From Elysia chlorotica (taxonomy: Eukaryota; Mollusca; Gastropoda; Plakobranchidae), in contig RQTK01000142.1 of NCBI GenBank assembly GCA_003991915.1, positions 375,383 to 439,382 on the forward strand: DNA of 64,000 nucleotides, in the 5' to 3' direction. Within the stretch, counting starts at the first letter, position 1. Every line of letters starts with the position of its first letter. Below, in pieces: positions 49,231-62,949 of this stretch. The translations under genes were made by a program, and so were the position numbers. Under the pieces are notes generated by a model, which was not told the origin of the DNA, searched no databases, and worked only from the letters and a program-made list of their open reading frames with translations.

Positions 49231-50869
49231 TTCTGCACGCTTGAAGCCACCTATCTAGTTATATTCCGAATTTTTATTACTCATTTTTTTTAGTTTTTAA
49301 ATGCCCCCTTTACCTTATGATTTCTATCCAAACACTATGTTAATATGTTTTTGCATTAACCTTCATGGAAAATATTCTTCTTCTTCTGCTTTTTCAGTTT
49401 TAAAACACAAAAATTGTTAAAGCTATTTCAAAATATAGGTCGTCTCAAACATAAACATTTGCATGGAATGCTCACGTAAAACACTGCGTCTGTTTAACTG
49501 TTGTTTAGAGCATAAAGATTTAATCTTTTGTTTTATTATTTCCTGTAAAATTCATACTACTGTTGGATGTTAATGTGAAGTAGACGCAAGTAAAAATAGT
49601 TTTTGTTTATGAATCCACCTCTCCCCTTGTTAAGAGTCCCAGAGGCGTGAAACAATGTAAATGTAAAATATAGCTGGGTTATTCTTTATTCACTATAAAA
49701 CATTTTCGATAGATCATTTTTTAGAGGAAATGTCATTCAATAAGGGAAGCCTCTGTATAAAATCTACAATTAATTTAATTGCAAACGAATTCTCTAGATT
49801 TACAAGTGTAATACCCTTTAAATGTTTGGGACAAAAATTCAAATCGAAAAATACCATAGCATTATACAAAATGTCATATAATTTTCATTTCCCTTAAGAG
49901 GAAAATGCAAGCCAAGATTCCAGCTTTATGCATGAGGTACACATACAAGGCGGTCGGAGAAGAAAATTAAATATAAATTTCTGTTCAGGCGAGGTAAGAC
50001 TTCCACTCCCTTTCACATAATATAAATGTATGTGAACCAAAAACAAATAACGTTGGAATAAGGCAGTATTGTTTTAGAGAAGCAAAAACAAATAACGTTG
50101 GAATAAGGCAGTATTGTTTTAGAGTTTTTTTGTTGGTGCCATTGGCAATAAAAGAACAACAAAGGTAAGACACGTCTTGCCAGTTGGTGCAGCAGGTAAA
50201 AACGCTACTGTCTTGATCACTGCCTTTCTGTTAATACTAAATCTTATAACAAATAGAACGAATGTTGAATTTTTATCTAAGAGATTAAGGCAGTAAAAAT
50301 GGTCCCAAGGAGTATCAATATCACTGGTGTGATATCACTTCTAAAGAATTTTTCTTTTGGATTTAAACGGCTCAGATATTGTTTAAATATAAAATGGTGC
50401 ATAAACTTAGCTATACGTGTTTCCCCAGCTCTGCATTTTTTTGTCATTTTGATCTGAACACTATTGTGCATGATAGGTTTTCGAAATATGCGCATTCTTT
50501 CATTCAAAGTCCGCCAAAAGATATCTTCTAAGAGATCGTCTGGCACCTTAAATCACCACAGCATAATTGACCAACGAAACACAAGTCTATTTAGGCAGAT
50601 GTTATAAATAGGATGATTAAGAAATGCCAGAAATGTTTATTCAATTTGTGTGAAGCATGAGCACCATCAGATGTATCTACAATGTAACATGCGTTTTCAA
50701 ACATGTGCATCCAAATGGGAGCGTTACTTTATATAATACCTTCAGTGGGTTCATACATTTACACTCTACGCCTATTAACAAGATATGATAAAGAGGGGAA
50801 AATGTTGACATAAACATGTAAATGTAAACATTTTTGCTTTTGAAATAAAATTTTATCAACCCCAAAATT
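49231..50869. other. Intergenic; 45-bp tandem duplication at 50038-50124
   Basis: AT-rich. The unit starting CAAAAACAAATAACGTTGGA occurs at 50038 and 50083. No gene recognised. Confidence 0.7.
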
Positions 50870-51010
50870 GTGGTCCATGTATGAACCCCACGCAGAGCGG
50901 GGTGTGTGTACAGTGTTGTGCCCGGCGGCGGCGCATTTCTCGCCTGGCTTGTCTGCAGGTATGAGACCTCACACCACGCCGTCATAACATCCGCGGAGCT
51001 CCTGGTCATT
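50870..51010. promoter_or_regulatory. GC-rich island
   Basis: Short GC-rich block (GTTGTGCCCGGCGGCGGCGC). No coding content. Weak candidate for regulatory DNA. Confidence 0.2.
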
Positions 51011-51055
51011 TTACGCCGGCCAATACATACACCCTTCTAGTCTTCCAGGCGCAAG

Positions 51056-51135
51056 ATGATGGCTCAGCGGGCAGTGTCCCGGATAGAAAAGTAGGAGGTT
51101 ATAGGTTCGAACCTCAGCTGGTGGTTCGTCTCCGA
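51056..51135 (+). mobile_element. tRNA-like SINE head
   Basis: TGGCTCAGCGG (51060-51070) fits box A perfectly and GGTTCGAACCT (51104-51114) fits box B. The sequence runs on into a CT microsatellite, so this is a SINE head cut off at the repeat; no complete cloverleaf is evident. Confidence 0.65.
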
Positions 51136-51140
51136 AAACC

Positions 51141-51149
51141 TCTCTCTCT

Positions 51150-51211
<62 letters not shown>

Positions 51212-51226
51212 TCTCTCTCTCTCTCA
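51141..51226 (+). repeat. (CT)n microsatellite
   Basis: CT dinucleotides after the SINE head. Confidence 0.95.
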
Positions 51227-51341
51227 TACTTTCTCATCCTGTCAATATGATTAATCTTACTTTTCGTTCTCTTCATTTTCCGAAAATGTAGTATGTATCA
51301 TCAACCACTATACTTCTTCATCCATCTATCTATCTTTCTTT

Positions 51342-51530
<189 letters not shown>

Positions 51531-51791
51531 CTAACATGGGGGTGGGGTGGTAGACCCGGAGTAGAACATCGACTTCCGGCGTAGGAGGTCCGTGGTTCAA
51601 GTCCTGGCGATTTCGCCCCCTACTGATTGGGTCAGTGTCAGTTTAATGTGACCAACTGAGACATTAGTCATAGTATCTCTGCCCTATCTCGTGCCAAGGC
51701 AGTATATAAAAAATCAGATCTTGGGACCCGTCCACAATATAGCCTATATAGAGCTGACGTTGGATGTTAAAACCAACTCCAACTCCAACTC
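51531..51791 (+). mobile_element. Family A SINE inserted at the CTAT array
   Basis: Head with GTAGAACATCGAC and box B GGTTCAAGTCC; body with GGGTCAGTGTCAGTTTAATG, GAGACATTAGTCATAGTATC and GACGTTGGATGTTAAAACC. The flanks both read ATCTATCTAACA (51519-51530 and 51792-51803), a 12-bp target-site duplication. Confidence 0.92.
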
Positions 51792-52379
51792 ATCTATCTA
51801 ACATAATAATACAGTAATAGATCGCCCTACCTTGGCGTTATGGCCACGTTGTACACTACATAAGTGTTTCTAATGACGTTTATTTTTATTTATTAACCTA
51901 TCTATCAATATACATCTATATATCTATCTATTATGAAAATCATCTATACAATCTAAAACTGTATTAACTCTTTTTTTTTTCTTCAATATTTTTTTTATTA
52001 TTCGATTTTGATCGATATTATGATAAATTAATATTCTCAAGTTGTGAGAGCCAAGGGAATCCGAGATAAGTTTTTTAGTACATGTACTTCCAGGGTAAAG
52101 TCTGCAAGATCAATAGTCCAATCCGCGGTCACTTAGATCTGGACAAATCATGACTTTACTCAGTTTACTGCTCCCTAGATCTGCGTCCGACCTGAAAATA
52201 GAGTCAGAAAACCAAGAACCGCGTACTTAAGGTTAACACTGTCGAGTATATGGTGCACTTGTTTTGATTGTAAGATGATCTCGATATCTCTCTTTTATGC
52301 CGCTGTCAACCATTCCATCTTTTGTACTCTTTGCCTCGTACAGAGTTTTACCACAAGCTGGGATCTTGGGGTCAAGATG
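51792..52379. other. Intergenic stretch
   Basis: Scattered CTAT-like units then AT-rich sequence. No gene recognised. Confidence 0.55.
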
Positions 52380-52600
52380 TAGATCTAGATATTCGACCTA
52401 CCCGAGAGGCAGGCTGGGAATGCTAAAGGATGTAATGGCGTGCAACCCTGCCATATAACGCTGAAGAAAAAAAGAATTATATCGCCTTACAGCCGGCTGA
52501 ATGTAAACGCTCGGCCCGCAGATTTTAAGGGGATAATTTTGCAGAAAACGAATTTTCACGAGTAATTACGCTCTTTTATTATGTTTTTTATATGCTACGG
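52380..52600. promoter_or_regulatory. Possible regulatory element with homeodomain sites
   Basis: Moderately GC-rich sequence with GGGGATAATTTTG and GAGTAATTACGC; TAATTA (52563-52568) is a perfect paired-type homeodomain core. Weak evidence. Confidence 0.25.
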
Positions 52601-53394
52601 TGTATCCAAAAGGTGGCGCTAAATAATAGGCTAAAAAAAAGATTTTGATCCTTCTACGTCGTAGATTGTCATCAGTATCAACGTATAACATGTTTGATCT
52701 CTCTTCTAGGCATTGCTAGTTGCTGCATACTTTAGTTCTCACGGTGTCTTTTCGTATCAAACAGTGCATCGCAGTAACGAACCCAAATTTACGAATAGAC
52801 ACATCTGCTTGAATTTTTTACCTGAAATAAAAGAAAACAACAATTATTTCATGTTTTAATAATTAACTATTAGCAGATATAACCACAATCAGTCATTCTT
52901 GAATCTTTTTTGAAGTTTCAGATCGGTTTAATTTCCTGAACACAATTTTTGGTTTAAAATGTTTTTCTCAATGAAATAATGAAGTGTAAAGCAAACTATA
53001 TTTAAAACTCAAAGTGTCATTTTTATTAAGTATCTATTTAATTTGTATGTTGTCCATGACCCAACTCTTCTTATGTTTCATGTTAATAGCTTACAGATCT
53101 GAAAAGCATATCGGTATACATTATTATTGTTCTTAAGAGTAGCAAGACGGCTCAGTGTCGACTCATAAGTCTAATTGTTCTAATCCCCCAAACGCAGTTC
53201 ATTTTCTGTTATTATAACTTTAAAAAAATCTAACCTCTGTGAGCATTCACTTAAACTTTTATCTCTGCTACAATATTACTCCAACAACAAATAATGCTAT
53301 TATTACTACTACCTTGGTTAAGTAATTTTAAGGCAGCCTAGCAGCCATCGATCTAGGACCTTTCAAAATGGAAGTGGCTGAAAAATAAAGTAGA
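52601..53394. other. Intergenic stretch
   Basis: AT-rich, no feature recognised. Confidence 0.55.
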
Positions 53395-53580
53395 CAACTG
53401 AAAAACAGTCACAAACCAAGATTTAGCTTGAGACTAACAAATAAGACGAATGGAAAATACAAAATACAAGTTCATGGCGACATGCACAGGAATCGAACCC
53501 ACGCTTTTTTTATACTCATTCACTTTGCCATTATGAAAACCAATGTGCTAACCACTTGGCATTCGGCTCCCACAAAAGAT
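53395..53580 (-). mobile_element. tRNA-derived SINE, family B, copy 2
   Basis: Minus-strand head ATGCCAAGTGGTTAGCACAT (box A of Leu/Ser type) and box B GGTTCGATTCC. After it, GCATGTCGCC and GTCTTATTTGTTAGTCTCAA match copy 1 at 15015-15190, including the region past the tRNA part. Confidence 0.75.
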
Positions 53581-54359
53581 GGAAACTGTAGGCACAGGGC
53601 GATAGATATAATAGTGATAATTGTCTGTCAAGATACAGGAACAAGAGATAGCGAAGTGATAAAATCCAATTCTTTTGTTTGTTTATTCATGTAGAAAGAC
53701 AATTATGATGTACCACGAGGTGTAGAAAATGATGTAGCTGTTGATAAACATTTGACTGGGAACCATTACTTAGGTTTCAATGTTAACTCTGAGCTGACAA
53801 ACAGCTATCGTATTTCTGTATTCGATAGTTATGTCCTGTCCAAGAGTTACGTGTGTTCTAACTTTAAACATTGTTTCAATCTCTTCACTCCCATATTACG
53901 CAGAACGAACACACTTTAAAAATGAGTGCATTTGGTTGCTGTCTTCCTCAATAGTTTGAATAATTATTACTTAGGAGTAGAGTTCACAAGGGCCACCTCG
54001 AAAGACTTTGTGAGTTCAGTTCGATCAATAGGATCGTTATGTAGAACACGAAAAAAGTAATGACAGATATTTTAATATGGACATTATTTGTGTTACAATT
54101 GTTTTAAAATAAGAAAAATTATAATAAATCCACCACACTGTGATTTAAATATTAAAAGTTACTTGTTGTCTTACCGAAAATGAGAACGAGTAAAAAAAAA
54201 ACACAATCTAACAACAGCAGGTGAGTAAATAATGTTGCATTGCAAATATTACAAGTTATTGTAAGCTGTAACGTATCTGTTGTGACACCGAACCCAAGCC
54301 AAAGCAAACCCCTTCCCTGGGTGGTACACGATTGTACAAGTCATGTACATGTATCATGT
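53581..54359. other. Intergenic stretch
   Basis: AT-rich, no feature recognised. Confidence 0.55.
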
Positions 54360-54745
54360 TTGTAGAGATGGGGGCTTATCCTCACTCCTCGTGTTCGCAG
54401 TTCACACATGGAGCCATCGTGGGACAGACACATACCCGCCATCCACCGCTGCGTTATCCGACACGGAGCGCGGAGCCCGGAGCTAAGTCTGGACATAGAC
54501 ATCTACATCTCATAGATCTACATCTGTATGTACTGAAAGCAGTCGCTTCTTGGCTTTGTCACCAGGACTTTGCGGACAGGACGGGGGAGCTTTGCGGACA
54601 GGACGGGGGCGCTCTTCTGCCAGTAAACAGAAAGGGCCTAATTCCAGGCTGGAAATTTGTTGAACCATTAACCCAACGCGGGCCGACAAGTGCACAAATT
54701 GTGCCAGTGGTCACGCGGATTATTGGATTCATTCGGGTTGAATGT
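54360..54745. promoter_or_regulatory. GC-rich island with 22-bp tandem duplication
   Basis: GC-rich block. CTTTGCGGACAGGACGGGGG occurs at 54568 and 54590. An open frame covers it (54332-54757) but shows no domain. Possible conserved non-coding element. Confidence 0.25.
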
Positions 54746-56122
54746 GCGTTGATATGAAGGGTTTTATGTTCGCAATTGGTTGCAAACTGGGATGGTATGA
54801 AGGCTTGTCCATACCTTTCTTTTTTATATGTTATCTTACATTTTAACTGATTTCTTTTAAAGTTTTGCCTTAATTTCTCTGGATCGACGTACCTTTGTGA
54901 ATATTAACTAAAAGCCAAATCTGATAGCAGGAGGGGCACACGAAAGAGTAAGATTGCGAGAGAGGGAGACATGCACTGTCACAGACAGAAGGCACATAGA
55001 GCTGCGCAGAGGGAAGGAAACACAGTCAGGGACATTCTTGAAATTCGGAACATAGATAGGATAAGAGGAGACGTGGAAGAGAGGGAAGAAGAAGAAGGAA
55101 GGAAGAAAGAGAAATTTGAAAAGAGAGAAAGGTGGAGGGAGACAAAAAGACAGACAGACAGACAGGCAGACAGACAGACAAACAGACAGAATAGCAGAGA
55201 CAGAAGCAGGGGAGAATGGGAACGAGGTAAACTAAAACTGGTGGGGTGGGGAATGTTTCACAAGGTTGGCCCTCTACCGCTCTCTACACAGCGGAGTTGT
55301 TCGCCATCGCTGCGAACGTCTCTCTCTCTCCCTCCCGCGGCAGAGATTGTCAACGCGTGCGGATACTCCCTCTGATTACTCTCGGCGGATAACTCGCACT
55401 TCATTTACGCCGTACCGACACCTAGCGATCTTATACACCGTACCTCAGGTCCTCAGCCTGTGACTGTGCGCGTTAAAAGCGGGCCTTGTCAGACAGTGAT
55501 GTGGTAATCTTGTCTTTCCGTCACACTCAAATCGACAAACATTATTTAAGAATGCGAGAGTGATTTTAATCGACAAAAGAATTCAGTGTGGAGTACATAA
55601 AAGCAGACGCTTACATCAACAAGTGTTGCCGTTCCTGGATTGTATGCTTTGGATATAAACATTATTTTCTATTGGTATGTATGTGTAAGTTAGTTTGTTC
55701 ATTTTTTATAACCAATAACAAAAATAAAAACAATACTAACCTATACAGTAACTTTATAAAATTATTGACAAGATGATAGTGCGTCAATTATTTGACAAGC
55801 ACAAAAAAGCGCATCCTTTTGTTATAAAAACTGAAACGTCGTTTGTTTGATTTTTTTTTTCCTGTTTGCTTGTTTTTCTTATAGATTGCTGTTTTACCGG
55901 CATAAAAAAGCTGTTTTCTCTTTAGTCATTTTTTTCTTGTCTACTTGAATCGCACGAATCGAGTGACAAAAGTCCACGTGTGGACAACCTTGATTTAAAC
56001 AAACTATTACGAGTTCCGTAAAAAAAAATACTATGCTGAAAAAAAAAAGAATTTATTTCCAACAGCTTTAAAGAGGACCTGTTTGTCCTACCTGCGCATG
56101 GCATAGTATGGGTTAGTGTTTT
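54746..56122. other. Intergenic; A/G-rich low complexity at 55070-55200
   Basis: Purine-rich sequence with CAGA units at 55148-55192 lies before a modestly GC-rich patch (55250-55480). No gene recognised. Confidence 0.5.
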
Positions 56123-56164
56123 GTGTATAGTTTTATAGCAGTTAATTCTCTTTTCCCGTTTTAT

Positions 56165-56480
<316 letters not shown>

Positions 56481-56739
56481 AATAATAAAAATAATTCTAC
56501 TACTTTCATTATTACCATTCTTTAGTGTATTATCAATATTTTCAATGTCCTTAGCAGTCTTTGTCGTTGTAGTTTGGAGACTAGGAGTTTATTCCCAGAA
56601 TAATGACTAATGTCTTTGAAGTGCCATATGTGGTGCAACTTTTAACGAACATACCACAGGCAATCGAGCTGGGCGTAAGGGTTTAGAATCTCATCTGGGT
56701 TGACTCCTGATCCCTTGATGATTTAAATAATTAAGTGCC

Positions 56740-57020
56740 CTATCCCCAGGGTTTGAATGAGAAACCGCGCCTCCAGCATATAACTTCCGCATGGTAAGCC
56801 TCTGGTAATTAAATCTGGAGCGTTAAATGAGTATTGTCTGGGGGTGACTACAGCAGCTACCGTAGCTGGAGTAGCTACACCACAGGTGACACAAGGCACG
56901 CCCTCCGGATAGCTCCAGTGACTGTGGGTCCCAGGCATGGGGACCCAGCACGCAAGTCAGTTTTACACCTGTCGTAACAGCGCCCTGAGTGGCCGGGGAG
57001 GCTGGAGTGGGTGGTCACCC
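56740..57020. promoter_or_regulatory. GC-rich island
   Basis: GC-rich block with GGTAATTAAAT, CAGGTG and ACACCTGT (E-boxes) and short palindromic stretches (CAGCTACCGTAGCTG). No coding content. Possible regulatory element. Confidence 0.3.
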
Positions 57021-60000
57021 ACAGACACACAAAGGGCCTATTGATAATGATGTTTTGTTCTTAACTTTTTGTTGTGACTTATGTTCACATTGAAAACACA
57101 CAGCTTCTAATGACAGTGTTTTAGTCTTAAAGTTGTTGTTTTTTGTGACTGACTTGTGTTGATTTGAAAAACACACAGCTACAACTGATAGTTTTATTTA
57201 TTCTACTACCTGGAAATCCACGAAATTCATGGGGACTGTAGGGTGGACAAAACTAAAGTATTACAGCTAAATTTAAACTGTGCTGAACTCAAAATTGTGA
57301 ATATTTAGGATCTATAACTTTAGGAAATTGATATGTTTGCTTGAAGAGGTTGGATCCAACTAATAATTTATAATCAAAATTAATAATTATACATAATTAT
57401 TTCTAAGAAAGCGGTGCACTGTGCGCATTAAAATTTGCGCACGCACTTTGAAAATAAAAAGAATCAATATTTATAGCACTTTCGATTTGTTTGTTGTTCA
57501 AGGAAGGGGAGGAAGCAGTAATTGTTGGGTCTGTTCGTTTAAAAAAATACATTTTTAGCTTTATTTATTTGTTAATTTTCGTTAAAATTGATGAGGCGTT
57601 TGATGTTATTAGTTTCATGACTAAAAATTCTCTGGCCCATTTGTAATTTAACTACAAAATTTGGGATTTTAGGGTGGAGCGGTTTGGATTTTATCGCATG
57701 TCTAAGTTTGAGACGAAGACAAAATTATTTTATATACCGGTATAGATACGTTTTGTTGTGATTTCTATTCTAAAGTTGTTGTGTGTTTTTGTGTGTGTTT
57801 TTTGTGTTTTTTGTGGGTTTTTTTGTTGCTTTTTTGTAGTTTGTTTTGATAAGCCAGGTAGGAAACGTATTAATTAAATTGAAACTACACTTACATTTTT
57901 TTCAAATAATTTAAGTAGTACCAAAACTTCGCCATAGGTCATTTTGATCGTGATTGGTGTCTGTAGGGTATGGTGATTTTTTAAGTAGCACTTTGATCGT
58001 CCCATATTTTTCTTTCTTTTTTTTTTTTACTGTTTTCTTTTTCTTATAATACAATCATAATTTTTCCAAGAAAGTTTTTAAAAAAGATCACTTAAATATA
58101 TAATAAAATTATATGCTTATCAGTGTACATCAAAATGTTAGCATGACAAAGAATTAATTGGAAAGTCCCAATTTTATTCCTAACAGTTTTTAATGGAAAT
58201 AACAGTTTCAAAGTAGATTTTTTTCCTTTGCCCTAGGCGACCTTTTCCGTTCTAGCGAAGCCTCTAAGAATTGAATATATCTCGTATAATGGTACAAAGC
58301 AGAAATGGGTTTTGACATAAGGGATAGCTCAAGATTTGTCACTTGAAAGTTTAGCTCTCTCGGTAATTGCGGTAAGAATTATAAAATGTAATGAGGCATG
58401 TAGCTCCCAAATGTTTCATGCTGGCTCATTGAGGCACGCTGGAATGCTTAACCCTTTCCGTAACTTTCTGTTCGTTTCAGATGACATAGAGGGTCACACG
58501 CAATTTACTGCGTGCCGTCAGCGATGTAAAGTCTTAAGATTGTTACTGGATTTTACCAAAGGAAAAAGTGACAACACCTGTGCCAATCTTTTCTGATTCA
58601 AGACGGATATCTACTCATTATTTGTGTCGTGTTGTGGTAAGTCTGTCTTGATCCCAGGCGCGGTATACAATTATGTGCAACCGCGTCTGGATTGAATTGT
58701 GCATGAAAAAGATTGTGCTATGTGGTGGGCTAATGTAATTTTTCACTACCGGTACTTACCATTTATACAAGTTTAACGGTTGTTGTTCATGTCCTTTTTG
58801 TTTCTGTTGTTGCTGCTGATGTGTTGTTTTAGTTGTTCTCGTTGTTGTTTTCGTCTTTTTTGTGCGATTGCATTTGTATTTATTTTCGTTATTTTTACCT
58901 GGGTTAGGCCGTCATTGATTGGCGATGTATATATCGCGTTGCTGCGATCTTAGTCAATTCTTATTCTTTTATAGTTCATCTCACCTCATGTTTTAGGCTT
59001 GACTAACACGCCTATTCGTGTGGAAACGCAATCGTTTATTTGCACACTTGCTAGTGTACCATTTCCCCGTTGTCCATAGATATTTTGCTAAAGTGTTTAC
59101 CTTGCCCGTTAACTTTATTAGTGTTACAATGAACAATGAAATCAGCGATAGCAGTGAGAAGTCTTACGAAACTGAAGTACTTACACAGTTGCCCAGTAGC
59201 CCACAAGAGTTCGGGCTCGCTGTGGATGTCAACACCTTTATTGGCCTGAAGAATCTTTGACCTTTTACCAACGCTCTTTTTTAAACATCCTGTGTAACCT
59301 CTTCGCTTTCACGGTGGGTGAAAAGGTGAGCGCTCAACCGCGGGCGCGACAGTCCATAGTAACCAAGCAAAGTAAACTAGTGGAGAAACCCGATTCAGAA
59401 GTCCAAGAAATGTGGCTATAGGCACGCTTTCCACACACAAGAGACAAAATCAGTGAAGAAAATTGCATTTTTCTCATCACGTCTATGGGTGTGTGTCCAC
59501 GCCTACTAGCTTTCATATGGGTGTTTGGTCAAACAATCAGCGGGCTAGTGCCTCATCAAATAATAGATATGCCACGGTTGGAGACGACAAACCAAAACTA
59601 AGATGTGAAAACCAAATTTTCCATTATTTGGGAATGGCAAACTTCTTTTTTCCCCATATCCTTGATGATGACTCTTCGGATGTCTCCTTCAATTGTTACA
59701 CCCGAGAAGGTGTTGGCGCGACCCTTCATGTTTGCTCCCTAACTGGGTCAAAAGACAAAATAGGCTTAAGTAAGAGCGTGCTATATTAAACTCGTTTGTG
59801 ATAATAAGTCGAAAGCTGTTTTGCCAAAACTTAGTATGAATATCCGTGTATGACACTAGAACCACTAACAAATATAAATAAAAATTATATGAATCGCAAT
59901 TTTCTATTTTTTATCATAAAAACGAGAACTACTGTGATATCAATAATTATAACAATGGGTTCACAATTTTTAAAGAATAATGTCCAGAACATATCACCTT

Positions 60001-60039
60001 TGCTGCCCAGTTACTGACACATAATGATGGGAGTTTTGC
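57021..60039. other. Long intergenic stretch
   Basis: AT-rich, with GT/T-rich low complexity at 57775-57850. Open frames at 58336-58596, 59018-59260 and 59463-59789 show no domain I can recognise; they might be fragments of an old transposon, but nothing supports a named family. Confidence 0.4.
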
Positions 60040-60630
60040 TCAGGTGATACCGATAATGCTTCAAAAGAAAAGAACAAACCTAAGACATAATATTTAACAG
60101 TAGTGAAAGAGGAAAATGAAAAATATGCCCTCCTGATAAATAGTAAAAAAACAAAAACTATTTCAAAGGAAAAAAGAAAAAAAGTATGTTATAAATTTAA
60201 TTATTGACAGAAAATTAGTGGAACAAGTTCAAGTTTTGTATATTTGGGCCAACTAATAACAGAAGATGTAAAATATTAGACAGAAATAAGAAAACTAAAA
60301 AGCAGATCCTTACTATCTCAAATATATCACTTCAAACAAGATTAAGACTAATCCATTTATATATAATTTGATCGATATTAATGTATGGGCGTGAAACTTG
60401 GACTCTAACTGCAGATACTGGAAGAGGAATATATGCTTTAGAGATGTGGATTTATAGAAGAATAACAAGAGCCTCTTTGGACGAAAAGAAAACAAACCTT
60501 GAGATACTAGAGATGGTAAATATCAAGCAAAAACAGCTCCTGAAAACAGTGAAAGAGAGAAAATGTAAATATTACGGACAAGTAAGAAGGCACAGTTCCT
60601 TGCGCATGCTAAAAGTGTTTTAACTTCAGC
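60040..60630 (+). mobile_element. Dead LINE ORF2 relic (after the catalytic motif to near C-terminus)
   Basis: Begins with a decayed catalytic motif (SGDTDNAS for ADDT-type) at 60040, then LLINSKKTKTIS, SSFVYLGQLITED, MYGRETWTLTADT, EMWIYRRITRASLDEKKTN, EILEMVNIKQKQLLKTVKER and YYGQVRRHSSL. The order is that of LINE endonuclease/reverse transcriptase proteins (YLGS-IT-DG, YG-ETWTL, FEMW-YRR, YFGH--RH-SL). At least three in-frame stops lie upstream of 60380. Confidence 0.88.
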
Positions 60631-62419
60631 ACAGAATCCATTTATTGATAGAGAACCTCTAGCTGTTTAAAAATAAGGCCATTGAATCCGGCAGATTATG
60701 GGCATAACGTTTGTCTTGCGTACAACAAAATTAGTGTGTATTGATGATGGCAGGGATAATACTCAGCTAGGCTTTATCAAGTTTAAATATAACAACCACA
60801 ATTGGTTGCTACAGAAACATTACAATCTTCAAAAACATACCTCACCTACCAGCTTTTCCGCGAAGCCATCCTCCGCCCACTGATCCATCTAATCACTTAC
60901 GCGACTATTGAACTGTCTATTATCACCTTTGACCTTCCGACTCGTGAACTCTGTCAAAATTAGCACCTGGCCCTCTACATAGCCGACCCGAGTGCCCTCG
61001 CAAGTTTCTTCAAGTTTTCCTTTTGACCTTTCTCAATGCATTTTTCCTGTAAATGTAACTCTCCTGCAAACTAGTTGAACGTTTAGGTTAAGCCCCCTTT
61101 CCGTGAGAAATGCCTCCATTCAGACCACTTGTTAAGGCATATTGTAGACTAAGAAAGGAGGAAAAGTGAGAAATGGAAGGCTCGTGGTTATCTTTAAGCT
61201 GGAAGGCTGGAGAAATGAGGGAGGCTGACTCTCAAAGATGGATTGAATGAAGTAAACTGTTTTCTTTATTCTATCATCTTTCCAGTGGTCTCCGAAACAA
61301 AACAAAAATGATTCACGACAGTCTGCTGTCTCCAGCAAAAAAAAATAATTATATCGAAAAGGAATTTAGATACGATTTCGAGTTATCCTCCTATTTTTTT
61401 TATTGGAGACCACAAGACTACCCTTGAGAAGATGAAGCTCTTGGACAAACTCTCGACTCAGTCGGTGAGAGGTAATCCTTAATTGAATTTCTCCTCGGCG
61501 TCTATGTCTCTCACTCCATACCAATACATGTACTGGGTTTTTATTTGATTCTGTCCAATGTGGCGGACCATTCATTAAACACCTTAATAATATTAAGTAC
61601 TCTATCGGCGAAACCTAAGAATTATCTCTTGCTGGTTGTAGAGGGTTGAATTATGAAGGATATAAAATAAACTGCAGTTTAAGAATCATAAAAACATACT
61701 ACACAAAACGAACAAAAAATAAGTGGCTAACTTCGTACGCGTCTAAAGAAACATGACGAAATGATCTGGGGTGTTACAAAGTTTGACAAAATGGTAGTTT
61801 AGAAAATGAAGACTAATGAGTAATGAGGTACATAATTATGATGATAATGACAAGGTATCAAATTGTTATCTAAGGGTTTGTATACAACAAAGATGATCAA
61901 CTTATTTCTTTCACAAAATAATGTCTCGGATGATGGGTCTAAATTTCGATCTAATCCGAAATATTAATTGTGGTCAGCAGCCACCGGATCAAAGTATCGA
62001 AATTGAAATATTATCCTATAACAAAGTTTTCGTAAACAGTACACGTACATTTTCATGTTTTAAATTGGTTTTAATTTTGTGGGTATTTTTTCACAAAAGA
62101 GGCTCAAGCAAGTTGAATTAAGGACATATCCGTGCTTTAGTGAGCCGCACCCCTTTTTTTAGATTGAGAGAGAAATGTTCTGTTCCGGTTTGCTTGATTT
62201 CAATATGTTATTTTTTGTTTGTTTGTTTGCTTTGTTTTCTAAGCCATTATTTCAGCATAAATAACACAGTAGATAAGTGCACGAAAAACAAGTTGCGTAA
62301 ATGAAATACACCGTTTAATTAGTCTATAAACGTTTTTAAAACAAAGCCAAGGTGGTCATCTCTTGCTGAACAAAACCGCGAGACAAAAAAAAAAGAGGGA
62401 AAAGGGGGGGGGGGGGGGA
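60631..62419. other. Intergenic stretch
   Basis: AT-rich; a G-run at 62404-62418 leads into the SINE. No gene recognised. Confidence 0.55.
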
Positions 62420-62636
62420 GGGGGGTGACACTAGTATTCTGTTCGGATATCCCCGGTTCGATCCCTCCCCTGCAACTGATTGGATCGTTGGATCGGTTGG
62501 GTCGGTGTTTATTTGATTTGAGCAGCTGAGAAAAAAACTACTGGTATCCCCAATACATCACTGTAAAAGTGCCACAAGTGAGCTTTGGGACTTGTCTACA
62601 ATATAACCTAATATATGGCGTTAGACGGAAAATAGC
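62420..62636 (+). mobile_element. Family A SINE
   Basis: Box B GGTTCGATCCC in the head, then GGTTGGGTCGGTGTTTATTT, GAGCAGCTGAGA, ACTGGTATCCCC and GGCGTTAGACGGAAAA. The box A half is obscured by G-runs. Confidence 0.75.
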
Positions 62637-62949
62637 TGACTCACGAGAGAGAAAGAGAGAGAAAAAAAGAAAGAGAGAAAGATAGATAGAGAGATGGAGG
62701 GACATAGACACTCTAGACATAGAATTGGGGGGGGGGTCTATTTTATTACAGTAAATTACTTGGTTGATGTGTGGAACTACAGAAAGCATTAAATGTTATC
62801 ATGATCATGATTCCAATGGCATTAGGAGCCCAAGTAAAATTCCCATACTAAACAATTTGAAAGTTGAATTCCCACACTCACCCATTCGTCCACATCGCCC
62901 ACCAATACATCTATAAAAACAAAAAGTGGTCGTAAGTTTAATATTTTCC

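Noticed and set aside
51056-51135. Possible tRNA gene with perfect boxes A and B
   Set aside because: No acceptor-stem pairing is apparent and similar heads occur in the SINE copies.
58440-58470. TTAACCCTTTCCG as a piggyBac-like terminus
   Set aside because: No matching inverted terminus nearby and no transposase motif in the frames that follow.
60381-60623. 80-codon frame with YGRETWTL as a gene
   Set aside because: It is one open piece of a decayed LINE with stops upstream.
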